A stretch of DNA of 64,000 nucleotides from a bacterium C-53 (GTDB lineage Bacteria; Bacillota; Clostridia; Lachnospirales; Lachnospiraceae). The notes below the pieces were generated by a model. The model was not told where the DNA came from, did not search any database, and was given only the letters and a program-made list of their open reading frames with translations. This document shows positions 18,167 through 27,294 of this stretch, in pieces; the first letter of the stretch is position 1, and the number at the start of each line of letters is the position of its first letter. Made by a program: the position numbers and the translations under genes. The stretch is from positions 124,001 through 188,000 of the forward strand of contig RAZD01000003.1 of assembly GCA_003612525.1 (NCBI GenBank), in the 5' to 3' direction.

Positions 18167-18255
18167 ATTAAAAACCACACCTTTCCACAAATACTTCACA
18201 TCAGGCCACAGGCCATACATTCATGTGTGACTCTTAATATTATATGCACATTTAC

Positions 18256-18990
18256 TCAATACATGACGTTAAGAAGCGTAAGACCTTTTGCCGGAACAAG
18301 AAATCCTGCTGCCGACCTGTCTTTTTCCTCAAAAATATGCAAAATGTCTTTGGGACTTCTCTCATGAATCCCGACCTCAATCAATGTCCCCGTAAGAATC
18401 CGTACCATATGATATAAAAACCCGTCGCCTTCATATGTAATCCGGACCTCCTCACCAAACACCTCTATCCGGATTCCGGTAATCGTACGTACAGTCTTTT
18501 TCTTCATCTTTTTTCTGGTACAAAAAGATTTAAAGTCATGCGTCCCCATAAGAAATCCGGCCGCACTTTCCATCGCCTGAATATCAAGCTTATCCGGATA
18601 CTCATATACCCACCTACGCTCAAATACATTTGGCTTTTCCGAATTCCAGATACGGTACTGATACACTTTCCCTTTTGCATTCAGTCTGCTGTGGAAACGT
18701 TCTGATACTTCCGTGCAGAACGTCACCGCAATATCCTCCGGCAGATACCGATTCATATAATTACGTATATCCTCCGGCCGCCGCTCTTTTTCCGTATGAA
18801 AATTTGCAACCTGCATTTTCGCATGCACACCGCTGTCCGTCCGGCCAGCTCCCTGCACCTCTATTCTTTCCCCCGTCATACGGCAAAGAACTTGTTCCAG
18901 TTTCCCCTGAATCGTATTTTCCGTGCTATCCTGTCTCTGCCATCCGTTATACCTTGTTCCCTCGTATTGAAGCTCCATTCTGTAATTCAT
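18256..18990 (-). CDS. truA: tRNA pseudouridine(38-40) synthase TruA
   Basis: About 244 residues with the TruA core: G-W-Q-R-Q near the N-terminus, catalytic Asp52 in G-R-T-D-S-G-V-H-A, and the C-terminal Y-H-M-V-R-I motif. It isomerises U38-U40 in the anticodon arm of many tRNAs. The ATG at 18990 has GAGGAG ten bases upstream; a GTG at 19008 overlaps that site and is less likely. It follows the alpha/beta hydrolase gene by four bases, so the two are probably cotranscribed. Confidence 0.95.
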   Translation of the reverse strand: MNYRMELQYEGTRYNGWQRQDSTENTIQGKLEQVLCRMTGERIEVQGAGRTDSGVHAKMQVANFHTEKERRPEDIRNYMNRYLPEDIAVTFCTEVSERFHSRLNAKGKVYQYRIWNSEKPNVFERRWVYEYPDKLDIQAMESAAGFLMGTHDFKSFCTRKKMKKKTVRTITGIRIEVFGEEVRITYEGDGFLYHMVRILTGTLIEVGIHERSPKDILHIFEEKDRSAAGFLVPAKGLTLLNVMY

Positions 18991-18994
18991 TTTC

Positions 18995-20056
18995 TCATTT
19001 CTCCTCACATGTTAACTGAAAAAACCGGACAATCTTCTCCATAACCTCCGCATCATAAAGATTTGCCCTTTTTTTATCTATTTTCCGGTAAAATTCGTCA
19101 ATCTTTTCCGCCGGGACAAAATCAATCCCGCCATATTCCTCCGTAAGCATTTTCCGCTCCGCTTCCTTTTCAAAGTAATAACGCATTGCCCTGTCATCCC
19201 TTACGATATCATGGCCTTTGCCGAAATACATACGTGTATATATCGTTTCTTTCCTGAGGAACTTTTTTTTCTTCCCGTAAATACTATGCTTTAATGATAC
19301 CACAGGATCATCCTCGCTGTGAAGTATCAATACACGCCCCTCAAACTTCCGTATCTCACGAACCGCACATTTCCACGCATCTTTTCCAAACAGAAATGTA
19401 CGGTAACTCACGGTAAACGGCACAAGCGCACAGGCCCCGAATCCATAAAGACGATGCAGAACATCATGAATCATCAAAACAGGACTGTAAAAGCCGGAAC
19501 GAAGCACTACAGAACGAATTCGAAAGCCCTCTCCCAACACAGAAGCGCAGGCATATGCCCCCATGCTATGACCATAGAGACAGATCGGCACCATACACCG
19601 GCTCACATCCTCCACATAAGAAATAGCATTGCGCAGATCAACAACTGCCTGGTCAATTCCTAGTATCCTGCTGCCTCCGCTCTCATAACATCCCATATTG
19701 TCATATGCAAAGACAACAAATCCTGCTTTCACAAAAGCATCAATATCGCTTAAATAGTCTTTGTGGCTCTGCAGAAAACCAGGCGCTAAAATAATGATTC
19801 CCTTGCTTTCCGGTATCGGCCGCACACTCAGCCTGTCATAATAGAAATAACCGACAAGCGTAATATCATCACTCGTCGGAAATATTCCCTTTCTGCGTTT
19901 CAGATTCGGAAACTCATCAAATCCTTTTTCCCACGGGCAATCACGCTCCCCGCTTCTTTTAAAAAATACATCTTTATATATCTTATTTGAAATCAACTGT
20001 CCTGCCGCAATCGCTGCCCCTGCTGTGATCAGTCCTGCCTGTGTACACCTCTTCAT
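18995..20056 (-). CDS. Alpha/beta hydrolase, membrane-anchored
   Basis: About 353 residues. A hydrophobic N-terminal segment (about 8-24) suggests a signal anchor. The fold shows the oxyanion region A-P-G-F-L-Q-S-H, nucleophile Ser164 in Y-G-H-S-M-G, acid D in H-S-E-D-D-P-V and the base His in G-K-G-H-D-I-V. It resembles YfhR/BAAT-like serine hydrolases of unknown substrate found in Firmicutes. The ATG at 20056 follows GAGGTAGG. Confidence 0.85.
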   Translation of the reverse strand: MKRCTQAGLITAGAAIAAGQLISNKIYKDVFFKRSGERDCPWEKGFDEFPNLKRRKGIFPTSDDITLVGYFYYDRLSVRPIPESKGIIILAPGFLQSHKDYLSDIDAFVKAGFVVFAYDNMGCYESGGSRILGIDQAVVDLRNAISYVEDVSRCMVPICLYGHSMGAYACASVLGEGFRIRSVVLRSGFYSPVLMIHDVLHRLYGFGACALVPFTVSYRTFLFGKDAWKCAVREIRKFEGRVLILHSEDDPVVSLKHSIYGKKKKFLRKETIYTRMYFGKGHDIVRDDRAMRYYFEKEAERKMLTEEYGGIDFVPAEKIDEFYRKIDKKRANLYDAEVMEKIVRFFQLTCEEK

Positions 20057-20160
20057 ATTCCTACCTCGCATCTGTTCATGATCTATCTGGTAGGATAGTA
20101 TGCACATATTACCATTTTTTAAACATATTGGAAGAAAGAAGCTGATTGAATTTCATATGC

Positions 20161-20235
20161 AAAAAAGGCCGCCGGTTCATCGATGCCAATAAGTCTGAAC
20201 CTATTGGCACTGGTGAATCGGCAGCCTTCCTTTTT
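20161..20235 (-). terminator. Rho-independent terminator after the ybjQ-type gene
   Basis: A long hairpin with stem blocks GCCGCCGGTTCA and TGCCAATA (minor bulges) and a 10-base loop, followed on the minus strand by TTTTTT. It separates the YbjQ gene from the hydrolase gene. Confidence 0.85.
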
Positions 20236-20270
20236 CCTATCTTATTCTTCTGAAATCCATAAGAACGCTC

Positions 20271-20582
20271 TTATCGAAACTTAACCGCCGTCCCGTAAGC
20301 CATCACTTCCGCCGCTCCCTGCATGACAGCGGCAGACGCATACCGAACATTTACAACGGCATCGGCGCCCAACTTCTCAGCCTCCTCAACCATCCGTTTT
20401 GTCGCAAGCGCTCTCGCCTCATTCATCATTTCCGTATAAGCGCCCAACTCCCCGCCGACCAGAGTTTTAAACCCCTGCGTAATATCTTTTCCGATATTCT
20501 TGCTCTGAATCGTGCTTCCTTTAACAAGTCCAAGCATCTCCAGTTCTTTTCCTGCAATGTAATCAGTATTGACTAAGATCAT
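20271..20582 (-). CDS. YbjQ/UPF0145 family protein
   Basis: A 103-residue soluble protein with the family features: an N-terminal strand, G-S-T-I-Q-S-K-N-I-G-K-D, a middle amphipathic helix and G-A-D-A-V-V-N-V-R-Y. UPF0145 proteins form small oligomeric beta-alpha assemblies; no enzymatic function is agreed. Its start overlaps the end of the small membrane protein gene by 20 bases, so the two are translated from one transcript. Confidence 0.9.
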   Translation of the reverse strand: MILVNTDYIAGKELEMLGLVKGSTIQSKNIGKDITQGFKTLVGGELGAYTEMMNEARALATKRMVEEAEKLGADAVVNVRYASAAVMQGAAEVMAYGTAVKFR

Positions 20583-20823
20583 CTTCTATCCCACTCCTTA
20601 TCTCATGAATTCTCTCTACGAGTACATATATTATAACGCCTGCCAGTACAAGCGGTATAAACCCGAATATAAGCCCCAGCCCCAAAGGAATTGGCATCAG
20701 AAAGCAAACAGCTGCAAAACCTATATAATACATCACAATTATTATGGTGATAATAATCGGTGCAATCATTTTCCTGCCGTGAAGCTTTTTCATTTCTTCT
20801 TCTGAAAGAGAGTATTTTCTCAT
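20563..20823 (-). CDS. Small two-helix membrane protein
   Basis: 86 residues. Two strongly hydrophobic segments (about 19-43 and 47-68) are flanked by charged ends, with an acidic C-terminus. I do not recognise a family. It overlaps the YbjQ gene and shares its promoter and terminator, so the pair may act together at the membrane. The ribosome site is weak. Confidence 0.7.
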   Translation of the reverse strand: MRKYSLSEEEMKKLHGRKMIAPIIITIIIVMYYIGFAAVCFLMPIPLGLGLIFGFIPLVLAGVIIYVLVERIHEIRSGIEDDLSQY

Positions 20824-20860
20824 AATATTAGCCTGCTTTCTATTGTTCTATTTCATTAAT

Positions 20861-20890
20861 ACAATAACACAACTGGCAATCAAATGTCAA
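20861..20890 (-). promoter_or_regulatory. Promoter of the small membrane protein/ybjQ pair
   Basis: TTGACA (20885-20890), an 18-base spacer and TATTGT (20861-20866) on the minus strand. Confidence 0.5.
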
Positions 20891-20924
20891 GAAAGAAAAA
20901 GAATTAGGATAGGATTCCCATCTG

Positions 20925-22106
20925 TCACCACAATTTCAACAAGCTGATTCCCTTACTCGCAATTTTATACACAGGTGTCTCAAGCTCTTTCACCGCTGCC
21001 GAAAGCTCCTTGCGTATCTCTATCGCCTGTGGGCAGTGCTTTTCACATTTCCCGCACTTCACGCACTGAGATGCCGCGCTCTTATTCTTACGGAATGCCG
21101 TTGTCATCAGGTATTCCCTGCGCGCTCCTCCACGGCTCTCCGTATATATCTCGTTAAGGCAGCGGAAGGTTCCAGGAATATCAACTCCCTTCGGACATGG
21201 CATGCAATAGCCGCATCCTGTACAGTTCACTCTGATTTTCCCGCTGATTGCTTCCTTCACCTGTTCAAACACCTGCATTTCCTCATCCGTCATAGAACCC
21301 GGCTCTGTATCGGAAGCAATTCTTACATTTTCTTCCACCATTGCAAGAGAATTCATTCCAGAAAGCACACATGTTACCTCCGGTTGATTGTATAACCACC
21401 GAAACGCCCATTCCGCCGGAGTACGTTCCGGCGCCGCAGATGAAAAAATTTTCTTCGCTTCATTCGGCAGCATACTGACAAGACGCCCGCCGCGGAGCGG
21501 CTCCATAATAATCACGGGAATTCCCTTTTTTGCCGCATACCGGAGTCCCTTCCTTCCTGCCTGACTATGCTCATCCATATAATTATACTGAATCTGGCAG
21601 AAATCCCAGTCATATACATCAATCAAATTACAGAAGACTTCGGTGTGTCCATGATAAGAAAAGCCAATATTCCGGATTTTTCCACTTCTTTTTTTCTCCA
21701 AAATCCAGTCAAGCACGCCCATATCACAGAGATTCTTCCACGTATCCGTATCTGTCAGCATATGCATCAGATAATAGTCAATATAATCCGTTCCGAGACG
21801 GCGAAGCTCCTCCTGAAACATTTTCTCCATTCCGGCCTTTGACTTAATCAGGTAATGGGGAAGCTTTGTTGCAATGTTAATCTTCTCCCTGAGTCCGGGA
21901 TTTCTCTTCAATATCTCTCCAAGCGCCGCCTCGTTGCCGGTATAAACATACGCCGTATCAAAGTAATTGACGCCGCTCTCCACTGCCTTCAAAACCTCTT
22001 TCTCCGCCTTTTCAATATCAATTCTCCCGCCCTTTCGCGTCCAGCGCATACAGCCGAATCCTAAAAGCGAAACATCCTCACCTTTTTTATTTTTTCTGTA
22101 ATTCAT
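20925..22106 (-). CDS. Aldo/keto reductase with C-terminal 4Fe-4S ferredoxin domain
   Basis: 393 residues. The barrel begins G-F-G-C-M-R-W and has the catalytic Asp/Tyr pair in D-T-A-Y-V-Y and the Lys in T-K-L-P-H. The C-terminal third carries C-T-G-C-G-Y-C-M-P-C-P-K-G and C-V-K-C-G-K-C-E-K-H-C-P, enough cysteines for iron-sulfur clusters. This fused form is common in anaerobic Firmicutes and probably links substrate reduction to ferredoxin. Substrate is unknown. It has its own site upstream (AAAGGGATGG). Confidence 0.92.
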   Translation of the reverse strand: MNYRKNKKGEDVSLLGFGCMRWTRKGGRIDIEKAEKEVLKAVESGVNYFDTAYVYTGNEAALGEILKRNPGLREKINIATKLPHYLIKSKAGMEKMFQEELRRLGTDYIDYYLMHMLTDTDTWKNLCDMGVLDWILEKKRSGKIRNIGFSYHGHTEVFCNLIDVYDWDFCQIQYNYMDEHSQAGRKGLRYAAKKGIPVIIMEPLRGGRLVSMLPNEAKKIFSSAAPERTPAEWAFRWLYNQPEVTCVLSGMNSLAMVEENVRIASDTEPGSMTDEEMQVFEQVKEAISGKIRVNCTGCGYCMPCPKGVDIPGTFRCLNEIYTESRGGARREYLMTTAFRKNKSAASQCVKCGKCEKHCPQAIEIRKELSAAVKELETPVYKIASKGISLLKLW

Positions 22107-22165
22107 GGAATACCATCCCTTTCATAGATCCATACGCACAACTCCGCTCATGTGTGATGCGTATA

Positions 22166-23158
22166 TTAATCGGTCACTTCATACGGATTCTCCGCCCCTG
22201 TCATAAATGCATGACAGCTCAAAAGCGATTTCTCAACCATTGTTCGAATCGCATTGTCCGTATAAAAAGCCATATGCGGCGTCACCGTCACATTCGGGAA
22301 ACCTCTTAAAACAGACAGCTCCCTGTTACCGATGATATCCGATTTTCGGTCATAGTAGTAAAGTCCGAATTCTTTTTCCACCACATCAAGTCCTACCGCG
22401 CCAATCTTTTCGCTCTCAATTCCCTCGATCAATGCATCCGTATCAATCAGACCGCCTCTTGCCGTGTTGATAATCACTACCTGGTCTTTCATTTTCGCAA
22501 TCGTTTCCCGGTTGATCAGATGATAATTATCATCCGTAAGAGGCGTATGCAATGTAATCAGATCAGCCGTCCGCATCAGTTCATCTAAATTCACATAATC
22601 CGCAAATTGCTTTACCTCGTCATTCTCATAAAGGTCATACGCAATGATTCTGCATCCGAATCCGCTAAGCGCTTTCACAACCGTGCGTCCGATACGCCCC
22701 GTTCCAATCACCCCGACCGTAAAGTCTGCAAGCTCACGCCCCTGAATTCCCTTTAACGTATAGTCCTGCACGGCGGCTCTCTCCATAATGCATTTCATTC
22801 TCCGGATGCTCATAAGCATCAGCATTACCGTATAATCCGCAACGCCGTTGGGTCCATATGGCGCATTTCCAAAACGAATGCCGAGTTCACGGCACTTCTG
22901 CGTATCAATATGGTCATAGCCAATCGTTCTGGTATGAATGTACTTCACTCCGAGATCTGCAAACCGCTGCGCAAGTTCCGCTGTAATTTTAGAAGTAATG
23001 ATACTGATACATGCACATCCCTCCGCCATAGATGCATTCTCCATATCCGGCGCATCGTGGCAGATGACAAGCTCAAGCCCCAACTCCTTACTGTATTTCT
23101 GAAACCACTTTGCCTCATCAAATTCTCTGTAATTATAGACAGCTACCTTCATTTTCAT
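22166..23158 (-). CDS. D-2-hydroxyacid dehydrogenase, D-lactate dehydrogenase/VanH-like
   Basis: About 330 residues. NAD-binding motif G-V-I-G-T-G-R-I-G, catalytic Arg in N-T-A-R-G-G-L, Glu in the D-V-V-E-K-E region and His in V-T-P-H-M-A-F. The segments H-T-R-T-I-G-Y-D-H-I and V-A-D-Y-T-V-M-L-M-L are typical of the D-lactate dehydrogenase/VanH branch, which makes D-lactate from pyruvate. No VanA or VanX gene is near, so resistance is not implied. The ATG at 23158 is preferred for spacing to GAGGG; the gene start overlaps the upstream membrane protein gene. Confidence 0.88.
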   Translation of the reverse strand: MKMKVAVYNYREFDEAKWFQKYSKELGLELVICHDAPDMENASMAEGCACISIITSKITAELAQRFADLGVKYIHTRTIGYDHIDTQKCRELGIRFGNAPYGPNGVADYTVMLMLMSIRRMKCIMERAAVQDYTLKGIQGRELADFTVGVIGTGRIGRTVVKALSGFGCRIIAYDLYENDEVKQFADYVNLDELMRTADLITLHTPLTDDNYHLINRETIAKMKDQVVIINTARGGLIDTDALIEGIESEKIGAVGLDVVEKEFGLYYYDRKSDIIGNRELSVLRGFPNVTVTPHMAFYTDNAIRTMVEKSLLSCHAFMTGAENPYEVTD

Positions 23159-24296
23159 TTTTATCATTTCCCTCATCTATTTTCCTGAATTCATTAATAT
23201 CTGTTATCAAAATCTGCATACTCCTGATCGTATTGCTGAAAAGCCCCGCTTTATAAAGGTTATATACAATCATCCCTACGGGAACTGCAATAATAAGACC
23301 AACCGCCCCGCCAAGCCGAAATCCGATGTAAAGCAGAAACATGGTCGGTATCGCCGGCATTCCCATAGAATCACCGACAATCTTCGGCTGTATAATCTGG
23401 CGCACGAGCTGGCTTACCGCCCAGATAATGAGCAGTCCTATGGTCATTTTATAATTTCCTGAAAGAAATTTAATGACCGCCCAGGGAAGCATCACCGTCC
23501 CGGTGCCGAAGAAAGGAAGAAAATCAAGAAAAGCAATCAGAAAAGCGATCAGCGTTACATACCGCACACGCAGTATCTTAAGTCCGATAAATAAAATCAC
23601 CGCTACAATTCCCATAATCTTAAACTGCGCCTTAAAATACCCACCGACTGCCTGGCGCAGACTGTCGCTCACAACCTGAAACCGCTCCTTCATTCCCTGC
23701 GAAGTATGCGTTCTTACAAACTCTAAAATCGTCTCTCTGTCCGCAATAAAAAAATAAGCGGAAATCAAAGTCATAATAATATAAATCATTGCAAGCGGAA
23801 TATTCTTTGCAAAATTCCCCGCCGCCTTCACTGTCGGGGCGCTCACACGCGTGCCCAGTCCGGCAAGTATTTCCTCGGAACTTTCAAGAATTCCCATCAT
23901 TCGTTCCTGCATATCTTCGGGAAGCTTATCATAATATCTCGATAAATTCCTGCCAACCATATCAAGATCAGCCTGCATGGACTTCCATGTTTCAGGGAGA
24001 TCGCCCATAAATCCCCGAACCTGCTCACCCAGTATCATGGCCACGTTATATAGAATCAAAATGACAGCGCCGATTACGAGAATAATGATCACCGCTGACG
24101 CCGCTTTCCTCACAACCTTGAACTTCCTGTCCAGAAATTTCACAAGCGGATTTGCGATCATAGCAATCACCCACCCCAGAATAAACGGCATAAAAAACTT
24201 AATCAGCTTCGGGAGCAGAAACGCGCAAAATAAAAGAAACAGCAGCGCAATCAGAAGATTAAGCGCCACCTTGAGATATTTGGTCGATGATTTCAT
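23133..24296 (-). CDS. AI-2E family permease (YtvI-like)
   Basis: About 387 residues with seven to eight membrane helices and the AI-2E/PerM core: A-F-L-D-F-L-P-F-F-G-T-G and I-I-Q-P-K-I-V-G-D. The G-T-G-T-V-M-L-P-W-A stretch is like the sporulation protein YtvI, so a sporulation role is possible. Transport of autoinducer 2 should not be assumed from the family name. The ATG at 24296 has AAGGG nine bases upstream. The gene overlaps ysxC by 38 bases and ends in a charged tail rich in Asp, Glu, Asn and Lys. Confidence 0.85.
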   Translation of the reverse strand: MKSSTKYLKVALNLLIALLFLLFCAFLLPKLIKFFMPFILGWVIAMIANPLVKFLDRKFKVVRKAASAVIIILVIGAVILILYNVAMILGEQVRGFMGDLPETWKSMQADLDMVGRNLSRYYDKLPEDMQERMMGILESSEEILAGLGTRVSAPTVKAAGNFAKNIPLAMIYIIMTLISAYFFIADRETILEFVRTHTSQGMKERFQVVSDSLRQAVGGYFKAQFKIMGIVAVILFIGLKILRVRYVTLIAFLIAFLDFLPFFGTGTVMLPWAVIKFLSGNYKMTIGLLIIWAVSQLVRQIIQPKIVGDSMGMPAIPTMFLLYIGFRLGGAVGLIIAVPVGMIVYNLYKAGLFSNTIRSMQILITDINEFRKIDEGNDKNENEGSCL

Positions 24297-24852
24297 AAAT
24301 CTCATCCCTTCCCTGTTTCGTAACCGCCGAAAATGGAACCAGAATCGTTCCCGACTCTGCCTCAAGACCATTTCTGATCAGCCTGATCTGTCTGTCCTTC
24401 TGGCTTCTGTTGATTTTATCAAGCTTCGTCGCAATAATAATGGGGTGAAAACCATGCGCCACAATCCAGTGATACATGTTCCGGTCATTTGCAGACGGTT
24501 CATGCCGGATGTCAACCAGCAGGAAAACCACTTTTAACTGCTTCGACTTATTCAGATAACGCTCCACCATCTTTCCCCACTTTTCCTGTACATCCTTTGA
24601 CACCTTTGCAAAACCGTATCCCGGCAGATCTACAAAATACAACTCCTGATTGATGTTATAAAAATTGATCGTCTGTGTCTTCCCCGGCTGTGAAGAAGTC
24701 CGCGCCAATGACTTTCGATTCATCAGCGCGTTGATCAAGGTCGATTTTCCTACGTTACTCTTCCCGGCGAAAGCAATCTCCGGAAATTTGCTTTCCGGCA
24801 GCGTACTCGTAATTCCGCACACGGTTTCAAGTTCCACACTCTTAATTACCAT
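24259..24852 (-). CDS. ysxC: Ribosome biogenesis GTP-binding protein YsxC/EngB
   Basis: 197 residues. G1 G-K-S-N-V-G-K-S-T, G2 threonines in T-S-S-Q-P-G-K-T, G3 D-L-P-G-Y-G and G4 T-K-L-D-K are all present. EngB GTPases act in assembly of the large ribosomal subunit. The gene overlaps the end of lon by 11 bases, the usual lon-ysxC order of Firmicutes. Confidence 0.96.
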   Translation of the reverse strand: MVIKSVELETVCGITSTLPESKFPEIAFAGKSNVGKSTLINALMNRKSLARTSSQPGKTQTINFYNINQELYFVDLPGYGFAKVSKDVQEKWGKMVERYLNKSKQLKVVFLLVDIRHEPSANDRNMYHWIVAHGFHPIIIATKLDKINRSQKDRQIRLIRNGLEAESGTILVPFSAVTKQGRDEIYEIIDQISQGGA

Positions 24853-27199
24853 CTTTCACCTTTCCTTTCTTCAAAGCTTTCATCGGCTTGCACAGAGCCC
24901 GGTCAAGAACTTCCTTCATGCATTCCACATAAACAATTTCAATTCCACCCTTAATTTCATCCGAAATCTCCTCCACATCACTGCGGTTCTTTTCCGGTAC
25001 CAGTACAGTCTGAATCTTTGCGTTCTTTGCAGCCAGAATCTTTTCTTTCAACCCGCCGATCGGAAGCACCCTGCCCCTCAGCGTAATTTCTCCGGTCATC
25101 GCAACATCCGCATGAACCGGAATCCCCATGATCGCCGAGATCAGTGCCGTCGTCATCGTAATTCCGGCCGAAGGGCCGTCTTTTGGCGTAGCGCCTTCCG
25201 GAATATGAATATGAAAATCGTTCTTTTTATAATAATCCGCCGCAATGCCATATTCTTTGCTCATGGAACGTATATAGCCCATACCCGCCTGCGCCGACTC
25301 TTTCATCACATCTCCCAGCTGTCCGGTTAGCGCCAGTTCACCTTTTCCCGGCATGATATTCACTTCAATCTCGAGCGTATCGCCTCCGACGCTTGTCCAT
25401 GCAAGCCCGCGGACGATTCCTACCTCATCCGTCTTATTCGCTTCATCAAAACGATATTTTTCCTTTCCGAGATAGGAGGATAATGAAGACGGTGTAACAC
25501 GCGCGGACTTCTTTTCCTCCTCGAAAATCTGTCTCGCTGTTTTCCGGCAGATTTCACCGATTCTGCGCTCCAGATTACGCACACCCGCCTCACGCGTATA
25601 ATTGCGAATGATTCTCTTCAATGCCTCGTCTGTAATTTTCAGATTCGAAGCCTTCAGTCCATGCTTCGTCAGCTGTTTGTGTATTAAATGTTCTTTCGCA
25701 ATATGAAGCTTTTCATTTTCGGTGTAGCTGCTGACTTCGACAATCTCCATACGGTCAAGAAGCGGCCGCGGAATATCCGCTGCCGAGTTTGCAGTTGTAA
25801 CAAACAAAACTTCCGATAAATCAATCGGAATCTCAATATAATGATCGCGGAACTTCACATTTTGCTCAGAATCAAGCACCTCCAGCAACGCCGACGATGT
25901 GTCTCCTTTATAGTCACTGCTGACTTTATCAATCTCATCTAAAAGCATCAACGGATTTTTCACACCTGCATTCTTAAGACCCATCGCAATGCGCCCGGGC
26001 ATTGCCCCCACATATGTTCTTCTGTGGCCGCGGATTTCTGCCTCATCGCGCACTCCACCAAGAGAAATCCTCACATATTCCTTTTCAAGCGCACGCGCAA
26101 TCGAACGTGCAATTGATGTTTTACCTGTACCCGGCGGCCCTACCAGACATATAATCGGGCTTTCCGCTTTATTGGTAAGGTTTCTGACCGCGAGGAATTC
26201 AAGCATACGTTCCTTGACCTTCTCAAGACCATAATGATCTTCATCAAGAATCTTCTTCGCATTTTTCAGATCTTTATTATCTTCCGACGCCTTATCCCAC
26301 GGCATCTCCAGAAGTGTTTCAATATATGCCCTTGCAACCGTTGCTTCCGCAGAGCTTGAGGCAATATTGCGGAAACGTTTGATTTCCTTTTTGATCTTTT
26401 CCTTCACTTCATCAGGCGCATTAAGTCCCTCCGTCTCTTCTTCAAAACGATCTGCGTCCGACGCGAAATTATCTTCTCCCAGCTCTTCTCTGATATACTT
26501 CAGCTGCTCTCTGAGAATATATTCTTTCTGGTTCTTATCAACACGTCCTTTTACCTGGCTTTGCAGTTCTCCTCTGATCTTTGCAACCGTAACTTCCTGA
26601 GTTAAAATCTCTTTTACCACATGAAAACGTGCCTTTAATTCATCCTTTTCCAGAACAGACTGCCTGTTTGTGAATGAAAGTGGAATATTGGATACAATCT
26701 GGTCAAGAAGCTTTCCCAGATCATGAACTTCCGCAAGCTGTCTGCCTACTGCCTTTCCAACTTTCGGATAATAAGTGGTGTATTGGAGAAAAAGTTCCAT
26801 AATCTCACGCGTCATTGCCTCCGCTTCCGCATCCGAAATATCCACTGCCGATGCATCCACCGTCACCACATCTGCGAGAAGGTACTCATCTATATCCTCA
26901 AATGCAAAAAGCTCAGCTCTTGCAATCCCTTCCACCAATACACGGACAATATTATTGGGAAGTTTAATAACCTGACGAATATTCGCAATTGTTCCCATAT
27001 GATAAACATCCGAAAATCCGGGTTCTTTCACATCCATATCTTTCTGCGCTACCAGAAAGATAGTCTGATTCTGCATCATTGCCTGCTCTACCGCCAGTAT
27101 GGATTTCTGTCTGCTCAGATCAAAATGTATAATCGTATCCGGCATAATGGTCATTCCCCGGAGAGCAACTGTCGGTATTAATTTTCTGCTTTCACTCAT
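24842..27199 (-). CDS. lon: ATP-dependent protease Lon (LonA)
   Basis: About 785 residues: N-terminal substrate-binding domain (to about 300, with coiled coil), AAA+ module with Walker A G-P-P-G-T-G-K-T-S, and the C-terminal protease domain with catalytic Ser in P-K-D-G-P-S-A-G and Lys in G-L-K-E-K. It degrades damaged and regulatory proteins. The ATG at 27199 is chosen because GGAGG stands just before it. It lies between clpX and ysxC. Confidence 0.97.
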   Translation of the reverse strand: MSESRKLIPTVALRGMTIMPDTIIHFDLSRQKSILAVEQAMMQNQTIFLVAQKDMDVKEPGFSDVYHMGTIANIRQVIKLPNNIVRVLVEGIARAELFAFEDIDEYLLADVVTVDASAVDISDAEAEAMTREIMELFLQYTTYYPKVGKAVGRQLAEVHDLGKLLDQIVSNIPLSFTNRQSVLEKDELKARFHVVKEILTQEVTVAKIRGELQSQVKGRVDKNQKEYILREQLKYIREELGEDNFASDADRFEEETEGLNAPDEVKEKIKKEIKRFRNIASSSAEATVARAYIETLLEMPWDKASEDNKDLKNAKKILDEDHYGLEKVKERMLEFLAVRNLTNKAESPIICLVGPPGTGKTSIARSIARALEKEYVRISLGGVRDEAEIRGHRRTYVGAMPGRIAMGLKNAGVKNPLMLLDEIDKVSSDYKGDTSSALLEVLDSEQNVKFRDHYIEIPIDLSEVLFVTTANSAADIPRPLLDRMEIVEVSSYTENEKLHIAKEHLIHKQLTKHGLKASNLKITDEALKRIIRNYTREAGVRNLERRIGEICRKTARQIFEEEKKSARVTPSSLSSYLGKEKYRFDEANKTDEVGIVRGLAWTSVGGDTLEIEVNIMPGKGELALTGQLGDVMKESAQAGMGYIRSMSKEYGIAADYYKKNDFHIHIPEGATPKDGPSAGITMTTALISAIMGIPVHADVAMTGEITLRGRVLPIGGLKEKILAAKNAKIQTVLVPEKNRSDVEEISDEIKGGIEIVYVECMKEVLDRALCKPMKALKKGKVKDGN

Positions 27200-27294
27200 A
27201 GTGCCTCCATTTATCAATATACATATAACAGAAGCTGCCGCACCACCGTATCAGAATATTCCTGATGCAGCCTGACGCAGCAGCCCTCCATATT

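Noticed and set aside
22166-23158. VanH-type glycopeptide resistance gene
   Set aside because: The family match is to D-lactate dehydrogenases in general; no VanA ligase or VanX is nearby.
23133-24296. Autoinducer-2 exporter in a quorum-sensing role
   Set aside because: The AI-2E family name covers many functions; this member looks YtvI-like and no luxS is adjacent.
24665-25330. 221-codon plus-strand frame
   Set aside because: Antisense across ysxC and lon; no support.
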